NCBI RefSeq assembly: GCF_018143015.1
Contig: NC_054742.1
Location: 13,189,632 to 13,253,631 of the forward strand
Length of the DNA stretch: 64,000 nucleotides
Direction: 5' to 3'
From: Lytechinus variegatus
Lineage: Eukaryota; Echinodermata; Echinoidea; Temnopleuroida; Toxopneustidae
A program made the translations under genes and the position numbers. Under the pieces are notes generated by a model, which worked only from the letters and a program-made list of their open reading frames with translations, ran no database searches and was not told where the DNA came from. Positions 44,801-55,400 of this stretch are shown here, piece by piece; position 1 is the stretch's first letter, and each line of letters begins with the position of its first letter.

Positions 44801-47800
44801 AATGAACCCATTGGCAAAAACATATACTTAGACCAAATGATAATAGATGACATGTTTATTAGACCGTCTATAAGATGAAATGGTGATTGGAAGAAATGGT
44901 ATTTATCAACTATGTGGACAGTGGACCATCTGATGGTAGACAGAATGATATCAGACCATGTGATGAGTGGATGACATGGTAGTAGACAAAATGGCAATAA
45001 ACCATACCAGTCAACCATTGTGGGCAGGGGAATCTTGCAATAAAGGCTACTTACTCAATACCCTTTGCTGCCAATACCAATCTTGTCCTCTCAGCAAAAG
45101 GACAAAAGGCCATACTGTAGAGACGAAGAACCCCTGGCTTCAGGGCTGGCAGAGTCTCTCCTGAGAGAGAGACAAAAATAAAAGAAATTATAAAAAAATA
45201 TAAGAATTTTTTCTCCACAACACCTCAGATTCAAATGCAAATCACTGTTATTGTTAATGGGGTTAATGGGGATGGGTTTGATTTCACAATCAGTATATTC
45301 GAAATCATTCCAAAAAAAAAGAAAAGAATTCAAAGGAGGTAAAAGAAAATGGAGCCATCATAACTATATATATCTGCCCCCATGCATTTCTCTTTGAACA
45401 ACTTTCAGATTTCATTTTGATCAGGTGATGTGCCCTGGTCAAATCAAAGGATAATATGGTTTGGTGGTAACTGGTTAGAGCAGTAGACTAATGATTGTAA
45501 GGTCCGGAGTTTAATTTCTGTTGTCTACTAGCTCAGCCACTACTATGACAGCTCAACTCTTTAAAGGCCAAGTCCACCCCAGAAAATTGTTGGTTTGAAT
45601 AAAAAGCGAAATATCAAACTAGCATAACGCTGAAAATTTCATCAAAATCAGATGTAAAATAAGAAAGTTGTGACATTTAAAAGTTTTTCTCATTTTTCAC
45701 AAAACAGTGATACATGTATGCACAAGTAAGTGACATGCAAATGAGACAGTCAATGGTGTCCCTCACACACTATTTCCTTTGTTTTTACAGATTTGACAAG
45801 AAGGGCCAACTTGACTGAACCATATAGTACTAGACAGTGCTAATTCCACAAGTTCAGGGAGGAATTAATGATATTTTTTACAAAAAAATGAGGAGAAAAT
45901 TGAAATATTTCATATATCACATAACAAAATACAAAAGAAATAGTGTTTGGATGACATCATCAGTCTCTTCATTTGCATACAACAAGTATGTGCATATAAC
46001 ACGTTTGTGAAATAAAGCTACACTTTAAAATATTAACTTTATTTTACATCCGATTTTGATGAAATTTCCAGTGTTATGCTTGTTGTATTTTTCTCTAATC
46101 ATTTTTTTTGTTGGGGTGGACTTGTCCTTTTAAACTTTAGATGTATATGTTTCCTTTGTAGATTGAGGTTTGGTGTTAAGATGGAGGAAAGCTGTGCTAA
46201 TGAGTTCCTTTGGGAGATGCATCATCATAAACTCAACCCAAGACGACACGTTTAACATTAAAAAGTTAAGAGTATTAAGCGGAAATTTGTATGTTTTGGA
46301 GTAATTTCAATTTTTTTCTTATACTTTTTAGATTTCTCCTCCTACACGGATGGCTAATCATTTTGCACACAGTTTAAGGGATCTTTGCTTAATATATCAT
46401 TCCCATAAAAAAACTGAGATTCTGATTTTTGATGAATATTTATTTTTTTATAAAACTGCACAAAGGTAGTGTTGATTAGTACTGGACCTTATTTTCAAAA
46501 CTTCAATCACTCTTCATACTTCATAGACCTATATTCTTATGAAAAATGCTAACGGTGAAAACAGAAAATTTGGGGGTATAGGTCCCCTGTCAATCTATGG
46601 AGGTGTAGTCAACATGACATAGTCCAGCAGAACAACCAACAAAACAATGAATCAAGTCAATGATATCGAGAGAATATTATGTCGCATCACCCTTAGGGAT
46701 CAATATTGACTCATGTGAACATGCTTTGGAAGACTTCACATCTGTCATATTTCTGAGTGACACAAAGGGTTAGTTGACTTCTCCTAACTTAGGCATCAAG
46801 ATTTCCTCCCAGACCTGCGCAGTGGATTGTCCTGGTATCTACATTATTCCCATCACTTGGATACCCCACTATGCAGGACTGCTTTTTACTGTTCGTCTAC
46901 AAAATCCACTGAAATAAGATTATTTAAAGGAGAATCCTACCCAAATACATGTAAAAACTTGTTCTTAGGGGAATAAGAAAAATCAGACAAGTTGACAGGT
47001 GAAAGTTTGAACACTATCTGACAAATAATAAGAAAGTTATGATTTTTTTAAAGTTGTGAATATTGGTAATCCCTAGATCAATGGAGACTGCAAATTGGCC
47101 ACATATGTGATGTCACAGTGATGTAAGGCTAGTATCTAGTATACCTTTCAATAAGTTGTATTCTTGTTGATCCTAAGTTTGTTAATGTTATATTTCCTGT
47201 TCTGTTGGTGAGAATGTGAGCTTCTTGATTCTTGAACATTACTTCACATAGCATAGACTAGTTTATTTTAAAACCCCACACTAGTTTATCTGCAAAATAT
47301 GTTTCTTAATCAGATCTGTTGTTGCATTTCACAATTGGAAAGAATTATTCCTATTGACATTATTTTCACTGATATCATAATCTTCTCAATTCACTCAAAG
47401 TAATAATGGTCTATTAATTCCTATTCAATCTAGATCTATGCTCCATTTTAAAAAATTACATTAGAGGGGTTTAGTAACTATTGCTATTCATATTCTTATT
47501 TTTTAAATTTTCTCTTTTTCTTTGTTTCTGTATACAGTGCGTATCAAAAAAAGTTTACACTTAGAAAAAATCCTGTAAAATTATATGTAATATCCTAATG
47601 ATTTTTCCACATTTTAACATTGGTACAGATCCATTTAAGCAAATGACGATATAACTGTCGAAAAATATTTCCGCTTGAGTGAGTGTCACCACTTACTTTT
47701 GAAAAGTTAGTGAAAAATGATTTGCGCAGAACTTGGAAATAGTAATGCGAATGAAAGTAGACCTTAATCATGAAGGACACGTGGAATTTAGCTAGTAAAT

Positions 47801-48528
47801 TGATTTGATATCTTTTACCTTTTTTAAACTTGTTTCCTTGCCCAAAACACTTCGAAGAGTGCATTTCTCCCCATCCCACTCCCCCACAAACCGAGGCAAT
47901 CTTGATGATATTTGCTTTACACTGAGCTGTGATTTACATGAAATGCCTTTTTAAGGCTTCATTTTCATTTTATTAATCATTGTAAAGCTTGGGAAAAGTG
48001 TGGAGAAACAAGTATTAAATGAAAAACGAAATGTAAACCCACTTTAAATGATAAAACCTTAGTCAAAAAATGCTGGAGATGTCTGACATAAACTTTTGTT
48101 CAGATTCATTTAATATGTCCTCAGATTCAGCTGGCAGAAAAAGGGTTAAGGTTGTGCTTACTAAGTATTGAAATTTCAATTTGAGTGGCAAAATTGTTCC
48201 GAAATGCTTGAATGTATCCATTTAATTTCCATTGACTAAAAGTGCAAGAGAAATGTATGAGAAATGTTTTGCAGGGTAAGTTTGCTTTCGCCTTTCCCCT
48301 CGACACAGTGTGAAAACGAGCATTTCTGCGCAAACAGATTTCTGCGAGCTTTACAAAAATGAACACTGCTCACTCAAGTGTAACATTCTGTCAAAACTTT
48401 TAGTTTCATTTGATAGATAAGACCCAAACCCAAGATTATATGTGAAAAAATTCCCCACATGTTGTATATTATTTAATTCCCAGGTCTTTTTCAAAGTGTA
48501 AACTTTTTTTTGATACACACTGTATATA

Positions 48529-48568
<40 letters not shown>

Positions 48569-49832
48569 ACAAGTTAGAATAAAACAGATGAATTAGAACC
48601 TTGTTTATCAGTCATAATTTCCATTTTATCAATGCTTAAAACTAAATAAACAAAATATTACGTTAATATTATAAGCTGATCCATGATATTGATTGTGCAT
48701 TACTTTCATATTAATTCTGATTCTTATTCATAAATTGAAAATTTTCAGTCTACGAGGTGCCTGTTTGATGTTGTTTTATTAATCAATTCAATTCAATCCA
48801 GAGAAAGAAGCTTTTGGTCTATCCAAATCGATGTAATATAGGGTCTAACTTGTTTCCAGTTTCATTGTTTTTATTTAAAACATTATTATCTATTTTGCTA
48901 CATAATTGGGTTTATTGCCCTGATGAGGAAGGATGCAATGGAATTTAACAGAATTATCAAACAGGCTAGTATGATATACAGTATCAGGATTCAAATCTAA
49001 AATAGACTTTGATTACAGACGAAATGTCATTAGTAAGGTCAAAGACATTCTTGCAGATAACAAATACCCTCCACTTAGTTGCTATAGATGACTGAATTCC
49101 AGAAAATGTCTTCAAAGTATCTTACAAATAGATTTTTGAATTCTTTTGCACCAATCTCAATAAGATAGTATAGTCACGTATTGTATTACCGGACACTATT
49201 ATGATTCTGGATGCACATATTACCCTGTTCGGAAACAATTTCGTATCGTAAGACCTCGGCAATTCAATTTCACAGAGCAATACAAAGAACAAGATTGTAA
49301 ATACAAGGCAAAAAATCCAACTGTAACCTTATTTATCTCTAAAAATGACAGAAAATGCTTTAAATATCATATAACATAGTTTTGCATTAACAATTGATAT
49401 ATTTTCTGATGGATATGGGCCTGATTTGCAGAAATCTAATCTTGTCCGCTCCTTCGATCGAGTGATGTTGTGGGTAATCGTCGACGGCTATAGTTCTCAA
49501 GGTACCCATGGGCCATGCGCGAAGTTCACCATGAGTAGAGCCGTCGACGATCGGCAGCGCAGCGCATCGACAGAATTTGATGAGCGTCACAAAACGAAAA
49601 AGCAAAATATTGGAAAGAGCCATGGAACATCGTGCAGCTAAGAAGAAAAAATAAAATAAGTTAACAAACACGAATTTATTACCAATATCTGCTCAGATTC
49701 GATATGAAAAAACAAAGAAAAACTTAGAATTTATGCATGATGTGATATATGAAGAAAAAAATCATACAAATTCTTTCTAACATCAATATAATGAAGAATA
49801 TCTTTACCCGCCTGGCGCGCGTCCGGAATCAT
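32623..49832 (-). CDS. GSTO: Omega-class glutathione transferase, five exons over 17 kb
   Basis: Exons 49808-49832 (tentative), 45055-45160, 42163-42382, 40043-40169 and 32623-32870 join without frame breaks. They give 241 codons, the usual size of omega GSTs. The N-terminal thioredoxin-like domain has [18 protein letters not shown], with the Cys of CPF as the omega-class active-site cysteine (about residue 28), then KPEW, GLVPTLE with the cis-proline, and [14 protein letters not shown], which binds the glutathione glutamyl group. The C-terminal helical domain includes MVDYAIWPF. Omega GSTs catalyse glutathione-dependent thiol transfer and the reduction of dehydroascorbate and methylated arsenicals; this is known for the family, not shown here. 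The enzyme is cytosolic by family. The introns are packed with repeats, many carrying DR1 motifs. Confidence 0.88.
33180..33392 (+). repeat. Decayed R2-family fragment
   Basis: Contains ACAAGTGGAGCGCAGTGCTG, ACTTTGAACACCACTAC and TTTGACCTTGATCATG, degenerate versions of the R2 family. It is cut at 33393 by a mariner-like 5' end. Confidence 0.6.
33395..34140 (+). mobile_element. Truncated mariner-like element (5' end only)
   Basis: After TA the sequence CAGTGCATATAAAAAAACGG starts an element. About 130 bp inside lies TGCTTGAGCGAACACGTGAC, a variant of the subterminal motif of the M1 and M2 families. No matching right TIR was found; the right limit is set at the poly-G run and is uncertain. 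Confidence 0.5.
34395..36960 (+). repeat. DR1-bearing tandem repeat elements (family R2), three copies head to tail
   Basis: Two copies begin AGGGGAATGCCTCTGGCCGT or AGTGGAATGCCTCTGGCCGT (34408, 35240). Copies end CGGCGCCTATAGTCTCACTC and GCAGGGGAGACAAAAAC (about 36565), then again near 36955. In between, units of about 160-170 bp repeat the string TTCATTGACC, TGACCTTTGACCTTGGTCAT, GTGACCTGAAACT, AGTGATACTTGATTACTC and CAAGTTTCATGAA. About ten units carry TGACCTTTGACCT, a DR1-type nuclear-receptor site on the minus strand. No protein. Confidence 0.85.
35395..35625. mobile_element. ~230-bp insertion in the R2 array
   Basis: The R2 consensus breaks after GATATGATGG and resumes at CTGATGGTTATTCAAC. 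The inserted piece has TAACGTGAGTAACCG near its start and TAATGTGAGTAACCGTGG near its end, a direct repeat of about 25 bp. Class unknown. Confidence 0.5.
37148..38011. mobile_element. 864-bp TIR element with GGGCAAGTTGAGCC repeats
   Basis: Exact 15-bp inverted ends GTAGGGGAAGGCAGG and CCTGCCTTCCCCTAC. The interior repeats GGGCAAGTTGAGCCA and variants (about 37177, 37507-37520, 37542-37556, 37803-37818). No transposase. It is in a GST intron. Confidence 0.8.
38546..38706. repeat. 160-bp near-palindrome
   Basis: The arms pair from ATGATGCATGC...GCATGCATCAT outward to the core CCATTGCACTCAGCC / GGCTGAGTGCAATGG (15 bp exact, 4-base loop TAAT). This could be a small foldback MITE or a transcribed hairpin. 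Confidence 0.75.
38779..39754 (+). mobile_element. Mariner-like element, family M1 copy 2
   Basis: CAGTGCATATCAAAAATAAG to TTTTTTTGATACACACTG, TA on each side. Homologous end to end with 17919-18907 in the same orientation. It lies in the intron between GST exons 4 and 5 (closest to exon 4). Confidence 0.88.
40043..40169 (-). CDS. GSTO: GST omega exon 4
   Basis: Acceptor CTCTGTTTCAG before TACGTTCC; donor TTCTATG|GTAGGA. Encodes [19 protein letters not shown] through the helix ending GTPFFYG. Phase 0 in, 1 out. Confidence 0.9.
40557..41490. mobile_element. Poly-G element inserted in the R3 array
   Basis: Begins GGGGGCGGATCCAGCTTTCG then poly-G and CGGCGGCGG. The first ~120 bp (to TTTGAAGGGGTAGTCCTAAC) is the inverse of 58880-59000. 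The right limit is set where the R3 sequence resumes and is approximate. Confidence 0.6.
41245..41320 (-). mobile_element. SINE 3' end fragment
   Basis: An AATAATAAT tract next to AATGCGCCAAATCC and GGCAGAATGCCC matches the 3' portion of SINEs of this genome read in reverse. Only the tail is present. Confidence 0.4.
42163..42382 (-). CDS. GSTO: GST omega exon 3
   Basis: Acceptor TTGTGTAG before CTATGAG; donor GGAAAT|GTAGGT. Encodes [20 protein letters not shown], the GLVPTLE cis-proline block and [14 protein letters not shown], finishing the thioredoxin-like domain and entering the helical domain. Phase 2 in, 0 out. Confidence 0.92.
42494..43637 (+). repeat. R2-family DR1 repeat, GST intron 2
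   Basis: A short first head (AAGTGGAATGCCTCTGGCAG) is followed by a second (42549) and about five units with TGACCTTTGACCT. It ends with CGCCGCCGCCGTCGTCGGAAA and AGCGGCGCCTATAGTCTC, then TTCGCAGGTGAGACAAAAAC. It starts about 110 bp upstream of exon 3's acceptor side. Confidence 0.85.
43720..44370 (+). repeat. R2-related fragment interrupted by a TIR element
   Basis: AAATGACCTTTGACCATGAT to CATAAACTTTC on the left and GTTACGATGCAAATCC onward on the right are one R2-like stretch. The element at 43823-44213 separates them. Confidence 0.65.
43823..44213. mobile_element. 391-bp TIR element at a TA
   Basis: Ends ATACCCCTTTCATAAACC and GGTTTATGAAAGGGGTAT, each beside TA. The interior is rich in GGCGGCTAAT and AATGCGGATAA motifs. 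The flanking R2 sequence reads through when the element plus one TA is removed. No protein. Confidence 0.8.
44383..44465. repeat. (AAT/AAC)n microsatellite
   Basis: Irregular GATAATAATAACAATAA-type tract. Confidence 0.8.
44715..45005. repeat. Degenerate TTAGACCAAATGAT minisatellite
   Basis: ATTAGACCAAAT.. or a variant (TAGACCGTCT, CAGACCATGTGATGA, GTAGACAAAATGG) recurs every ~15-40 bp. The unit is badly decayed, next to GST exon 2. Confidence 0.5.
45055..45160 (-). CDS. GSTO: GST omega exon 2 (active-site cysteine)
   Basis: Acceptor TCTCTCTCAG before GAGAGACTC; donor ATTGA|GTAAGT. Encodes [18 protein letters not shown], then [16 protein letters not shown], including the catalytic Cys-Pro-Phe. 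Phase 1 in, 2 out. Confidence 0.92.
45462..45540 (+). mobile_element. tRNA-like SINE head
   Basis: TGGTGGTAACTGGTTAGAGC (A box) and GGTCCGGAGTTTAATTTCTG (degenerate B box) are spaced as in tRNA-derived SINEs. No tail or body is recognised. Confidence 0.45.
45561..46133. mobile_element. TTAA-flanked inverted-repeat MITE, copy 2
   Basis: TTAAAGGCCAAGTCCACCCC to GGGGTGGACTTGTCCTTTTAA. The halves are mutually inverted, as at 158-767. Confidence 0.88.
46134..46923. other. No gene seen
   Basis: Intron sequence between GST exon 1 and exon 2 without recognised repeats. Confidence 0.35.
46924..47150. repeat. Half of an inverted-repeat MITE
   Basis: AAAGGAGAATCCTACCCAAA followed by an AAGAAAGTTATGATTTTTTT block has the composition of an inverted-repeat MITE arm, but the matching second arm is absent. 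Confidence 0.4.
47535..48522 (-). mobile_element. Mariner-like element, family M1 copy 3 (inverse orientation)
   Basis: Starts CAGTGCGTATCAAAAAAAG and ends TTTTTTTTGATACACACTG, TA on both sides. Internal sequence is the reverse complement of the copies at 17919 and 38779. Confidence 0.9.
48523..48570. repeat. (TA)n microsatellite at an element's target site
   Basis: TATATA tract immediately beside the right end of the mariner-like element, whose target is TA. Confidence 0.85.
48571..49476. other. No gene seen
   Basis: Intron sequence without recognised repeats. Confidence 0.3.
49477..49551. promoter_or_regulatory. CpG-dense palindrome, candidate regulatory patch
   Basis: ATCGTCGACGGCT (49477-49489) and its exact inverse AGCCGTCGACGAT (49539-49551) enclose 49 bp containing GGTACCCATGGGCCATGCGC. 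The surrounding 49440-49600 is far richer in CpG than the rest of the window. It sits about 260 bp downstream (in GST transcription) of the proposed first exon. It could be a promoter, an internal regulatory element or a transposon relic. Confidence 0.35.
49808..49832 (-). CDS. GSTO: GST omega, tentative exon 1
   Basis: ATG at 49832 encodes MIPDARQAG up to a donor GCGG|GTAAAG. The phase (1) matches the start of exon 2, and the resulting N-terminus and total length (241) suit the family. The frame stays open upstream and the donor is not ideal, so another first exon further away remains possible. Confidence 0.45.
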
Positions 49833-51005
49833 GATACAATTTGTCACGCACGAAAATAACCGTTTTTCGTGGAGGGGTATGAGACAAGTGCGATGCAAAG
49901 AAAATGGTTGGTAAATGTAAAATAATTTTATCATATTTATAATTTTCATAATATTTGGAATAGCAAGTGAAAATTTTTGATTGTATTGTCTCTAGTCGTC
50001 ATTTTTAAAACACTGAAATAAAGGTGTCCGGTAATTGGATACACTGCCATACACGGGATTGTACAACTCAACTCCCGATGTTTAAAGTTAACACCACCTT
50101 TGATCTGTTTTATGAAGCTTTTTTGATAAATAATAGACTATCGAGAAGCTGTACCAGTACCGTACAGTAGTAACTTGTAGTAGTAGTAGTTTATAGATCT
50201 GGAAACTTTACTGCAGGAACAACTGTATTTTTCCAGTAGATATTAAAGGTAACTATATTCTATAAAGATAAGGCCTAACTTAATGTTAGGCCTAACATAA
50301 AATTTATAAGATGCAATGTTTTGTCTTAGGTCCTACCTGTTTTGAAATGATGTTCTGTTGGCATTTTGCTTAAGTTTAACGTTACTCAAAAAGGGAAAAC
50401 AAACAATGAACTAAAGTCCCGGTGTGACGTGGTGAACGCACAGGCGAGTAGAATCTATCGGAGACCGGTAGGGGTGGGCGATGGCGATGCTGCGATGGAC
50501 GAGGTCAACTTCACTGATGAATCTGGACTGAATTGTAATACGAGGCCGGTGGCAATTATGAATTTATATAATAAACTGTGTTTACACGAACCCTGGCCTA
50601 TAAAATATGCCCAGTCATTCTTTATCTAACATGATTGATTATGCCCAGGCGTTCATAGTCCATCCATCGATGCCCGCATACTGTGCGCATTAGCATGCCT
50701 AAACAAACTTAAGGACGGCCGGGTTAAGGTTCCGTAACATAACTAACAACACCGATTCAGTAGAAAGGATGTTCTTTCCCGGTGTTGATCCGCTATACGA
50801 TCATTGCTTTGTGTGAAGAGCCCTGAAAAGTGGGCGTGGATGATAGAAGATCCTATCCTGGGGTACAAGATTCACAGAATAATTTACATTTACCAACGAT
50901 TGATTGGTTGCTTGATTTTATTTGTGCTAGTCCTACTTATATCTTGTTGTACGCTAGCTCTCATGGGTATAATGCAATGTCAAACATTCGTACCATTTAA
51001 CATGT
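49833..51005. other. 5' flank of the GST gene, nothing assigned
   Basis: Presumed 5' UTR and promoter region of the GST gene if exon 1 is right. A short CpG-richer stretch (about 50420-50545) has an open plus-strand frame, but no family motif or splice site supports it. No core-promoter element could be assigned. Confidence 0.3.
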
Positions 51006-51260
51006 TTAAGGTCAAGTCCACCCCAGAAAAATATTGATTTGAATCAAGAGAGAAAAATCAGACAAGCAATACTGCTGAAAATAGCATCAAAATCGGATGT
51101 AAAATAAGAAAGTTATGAGTGACATTTCGAAGTTTCGCTTATTTTTCACGCAATAGTCGATGATGTCCCTCACTATTTCCTTTTTTTATTGTTTGAATTA
51201 TAAAATATTTCAATTTTGTCAGATTTGACAGAAAATTAGGACCAACTTAACTAGGTGAAC
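51006..51260. mobile_element. TTAA-flanked MITE, half copy 3
   Basis: TTAAGGTCAAGTCCACCCCA and the following ~240 bp match one arm of the family at 158-767. The second arm is missing. Confidence 0.75.
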
Positions 51261-51269
51261 CCCCATAAT

Positions 51270-52470
51270 GGGGGCATGGGCGGAAATCGGGGGGAGAAAG
51301 GGGACGTGTCCCCCGACCAAAAATAGTAGGGGGACACAATATCAAATGTCCCCATACTATTTTTGGTCTTTTATGATGGATAAAAATGCATCATGCACAT
51401 TCGAAATAATACATGTATTTTGGACTAAATGACCTTACATTTTGGGTGAAGACTTTTTTTGGGGGGGAGGGGGGCTTGTCAAATTTTACAAAGTGACTAA
51501 AAGTAAGATGAGGGGAAGACTTGGAAAATAAAAATCTTTCATGCCACTAAGGCATGAAATTTTCGCTCGCGCTTCGCGCTCGCATTGCATGTTAGTTGAT
51601 TTTTCAAAATGGATGCTTATATCAAGTTTGGAAGTCAATACACAGTACATTTCACCTCGGAAATCGAACTTTCATTATTTTGAGTAATTTACAAACTGAT
51701 TTTTAAAAAGTACTCTGTAAAAGTGACAGCTTTATGGTCTGAATATTAACATTTTCTGCTCGCACTGAGCGCTCGCAAATTTCGATTTATTAAGTACCTG
51801 TTATTTTTGTGTATTCCATTTAGTTTGAAAAAATAAAGTCCGATTGTCAAGACGTATCGCGCTGGCTTCTCGCTCGCATTTTGATTGGCGATTTATGTAT
51901 GTTCAATATCGATTTTCATGACAGTTTATCAAAGATTTTGGCTCGACTTTCGCTCGCATTAATGGTTAAACAATATTTTGACTGATGCATTCTATTCATA
52001 ATTACAAAATTGCTTGAAATGTCCAGTTTGCAGGCCATAATATTATCAGATTTCTCGCCCTCATTAGACAATAATAAAAAACGATATTAATAATTTAACG
52101 ATTAAATTGCCCCTTTCTTTTCATCTCGTGCTTAAAGAGGAATAAGAAGATAGTCATCATTTTCATATGACATGTCCCAAGGATGTCCCGGTCCTATGTC
52201 AAAACTCAAATAACAATGAAAAATATCAGCTCTTTATTAAGTGCGATCCATATCCACCTCACAATTTTCCTACAAAGTGCTTAAATATGTAGTTGAAATT
52301 GACTCATTTTCAGATTTAGTAGAAGAGGTGTAGACTGCCTAGATTCTAGGTCTAAAACTGAAACACCTGCATGTTTATTCAGATCATGATTCAACTTGTT
52401 CTCTAAATAATTATCCAGTTTCAGACCAATTTTTTTTTGCTCGCGATCCTCTATTACTCATCCTTTTCAT
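51270..52470. mobile_element. Poly-G element with GCGCTTCGCGCTCGCA motifs
   Basis: GGGGGAGAAAGGGGACGTGT and a TAGGGGGACACAATATCA hairpin lead into repeated motifs (TCGCGCTTCGCGCTCGCATT at 51564, GCTCGCACTGAGCGCTCGCA at 51758, and later variants near 51868 and 51942). It relates to 4088-4935 and 58190-59765. The right end abuts the tail of a LINE. Confidence 0.6.
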
Positions 52471-55400
52471 CATTTGATTGATTGATTGATTTTATTTGTC
52501 AGGTAACTGTGAACAAGTACATGAAAATATGAACAGTAGTGTATACCTTGACAGGATTGCCCATGAAAGCCGAGATGGCTTATTTCCAATGGGGTCCTTA
52601 CATCAGTAATTGACAACAATGTACATCTATATGAAAAACACCTATAGAAATCTACAAACTACATCAATTAAGTCTAGACCACTAAAATTACACGAAGAAT
52701 TGTAAAACTTAATATATAAAAAGACAAAAACAAATACGTTTGCCATGAAAACCATTTACGCAAAATATGATTAAAATAATTGTAAAACAGGTTGAGTAAA
52801 CGATCATTACTTCTCGGTTACATATGAAAATTATACTATAATCAGTTTTTAAATAGCGCTAAATGCATCGTAACTAATACAAGATTCATGAATCGTAAAA
52901 CCTAAGATATGAAAAAGTACAAATAAGTTTGACATCAAACTTTCACGCAAACAACAAAAGATGATGAAAAAATGTAAAACAAGTTGATTATTAAAATAAA
53001 TCATAACTAAATAGTTATATATAAGACTACATGATACACATGAAATTAGAAAGAATATTTAACATTACAGAGTGGGGACATTTTCAAAGTGTTGTTTCAA
53101 TACTCTTTTAAATTGTGTAAAAGTCTTAACCGATTTAACATGATTAGGGAGAGAATTCCAAAAATGTATACCATTATAATAAAATGTGTTGCCAATTTGA
53201 CCTTTTCTCATAGGTACAACAAAGTTAAACAGACTATTTCTTGTTTCATGCCCGTGAATATTAGATGACCGTGTAAAGTTGAGATGTAATGATATTCGTT
53301 TGAATAGAAAATTTTATGAACATGGTGAAGTATAAGTTGTTGCGACCTCAAGTCTATGCGAAGAAGGCCAGCTTTTTCGATTTCATTCTTCCCAACATGT
53401 GTTCTTGGGTGTAAGCAAGTAATAAATCTAACAATCTTATTTTGAATAATTCTAAACTTTTTTTGATCAACCTTTCCAAGACTGCAGTACCATGCTGCAT
53501 TAGCATAATCAAATAAACACTGTATTAATGAAAAGCTTAAAATGCGTCTGGATTTCGTATTCATGCAATTTTGATACCGGTATAGAAATTTCAAGCGAGC
53601 ATTAGCTTTTTTGACAATAGAGTCAACCATAGATGTACATGAGAGATCACTATTTAATATCAGGCCTAAATACTTCACGGAATTCTGTCTCCTAATTAAT
53701 TGATTGTTATAGTATATATTGAAATCATCTGTATGCTTAGACCTAGCCCGCGAACAAAACAAAATACTTTCGGTCTTACCAACATGTAAGCTAAGCTTAT
53801 TATGTGTCATACATTTAACACAATTTGATAATTTTAAGCTAAGTTTTTCACCGATCAGCTTATAGGACTTGTATCAGAATAGAGTAAAACACTGTAACAC
53901 TGTCGTCTGCATATAAAAGTAATTTACTTTTATTAACACAAAAACACATATCATTGATATAGCACATAAAAAGAATGGGACCTAATATGCTCCCCTGAGG
54001 AACTCCACACTTTATAGGCATAGAATATGAGAGTACATTTTGCAACTTGGCGGCGATTTGTCAAGTAAGACCTAAACCAATTTAAACACGCTAAATTCAA
54101 ACCCATCACTTCTAATTTCTTTAAGAGTATTTCATGATTAACCGTATCGAATGCTCTTTGTAAGTCAAGAAGAACCATTCCAACATAACGGCCTTCGGAA
54201 ATTTCATTCCTAACAAAATCCAACAAGTGAATTAAACATGTTTCAGTAGAATAACCATTCCTAAAACCAGACTGAAATTCATAAATGATTTTGTATTCTT
54301 TAAAGTATTTCTCAATTTGAGAATACACGCATTTCTCCAAAATTTTCGACACTATGCTTAACACACTAATAGGTCTATAATTCCCAACATGAGTTTTGTC
54401 TTTCTTTTTGTGTAATGGTGTGACTTTAGCGATTTTCATTTCATCAGGGAAGGTACAAGTTGAAATAGATAGGTTAATAATGTAAGTTAAAGGAATAAAG
54501 ACGTTTTTTGCACCATCCTTTAAAAATCTAGCAGGAACCAAGTCAAGTCTGGTACTTTTTGATATTTTCAACTTGGATAATTCATTTAATACAAACTTTT
54601 CTGTGACAGGAGAAAAATTAAAACAGCCTTTTTGTATACCTTTATTGTCGTAAAGTTTTTTTTAAATTAGGACTGTCGGCCCCAAACTCACTTCTGTCCG
54701 TAATGGGGAGCTCACAAGCTAATTTATCGGCCACTGTTGTGAAATAATTGTTAAATTCGTTGGCTATCTTTAGATTATCATGACATAGTTCCCCTTTAAT
54801 ATTAATAACACTTTTCTGAATATTTTTTTGTTTGTTTTTTACACCTAACTCTTTGAAATTTTTCCATAATTTCTTAGAATCATGTTTATTGTCTTCAATT
54901 TGATTTTGGAAAAATTTGTCTTTAGCTTTCCTCACTTTCCTTTGTACCACATTTCGCAATAGTTTAAATTTCCTTTCGAGTTCTAAATTACCAATATCCT
55001 TTTTCATTTTCCTGAAAGCTATATTTCGTTGTCTTATCAAACCAATAATTTCACTGGTCATCCATCTTTCTGTTCTTTGCTTAATTCTTACTTGTTTTAA
55101 AGGTGCACACTTATCAACTACTGACATGAAAATACTTTTGAAGTGTGACCAAGCAATATTCACTTCATTACATTCAAATATAACAGACCAATTGATTTGA
55201 GATAAAACTAAATTAAAATCATTTTCACAATAGTTTTTCATACATCGAATGCTTATAGTTCTATGCTGCCCAAATACAGGCCTGATAAGTTTCCTTGAAC
55301 AATACGTTAAAAAGTGATCACTTAAGCCAATTTCAAAGACACCACTTTGACAAATATTTTCTTCTTTACTACAAATTACATGGTCTATTAATGAAGAAGT

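Noticed and set aside
49387..49671. 94-codon minus-strand frame
   Set aside because: Covers the CpG palindrome; no consistent splice phase with the GST exons and no motif.
50366..50629. Plus-strand frame in a CpG-richer patch
   Set aside because: No recognisable domain or splice partner; kept only as a note on the GST 5' flank.
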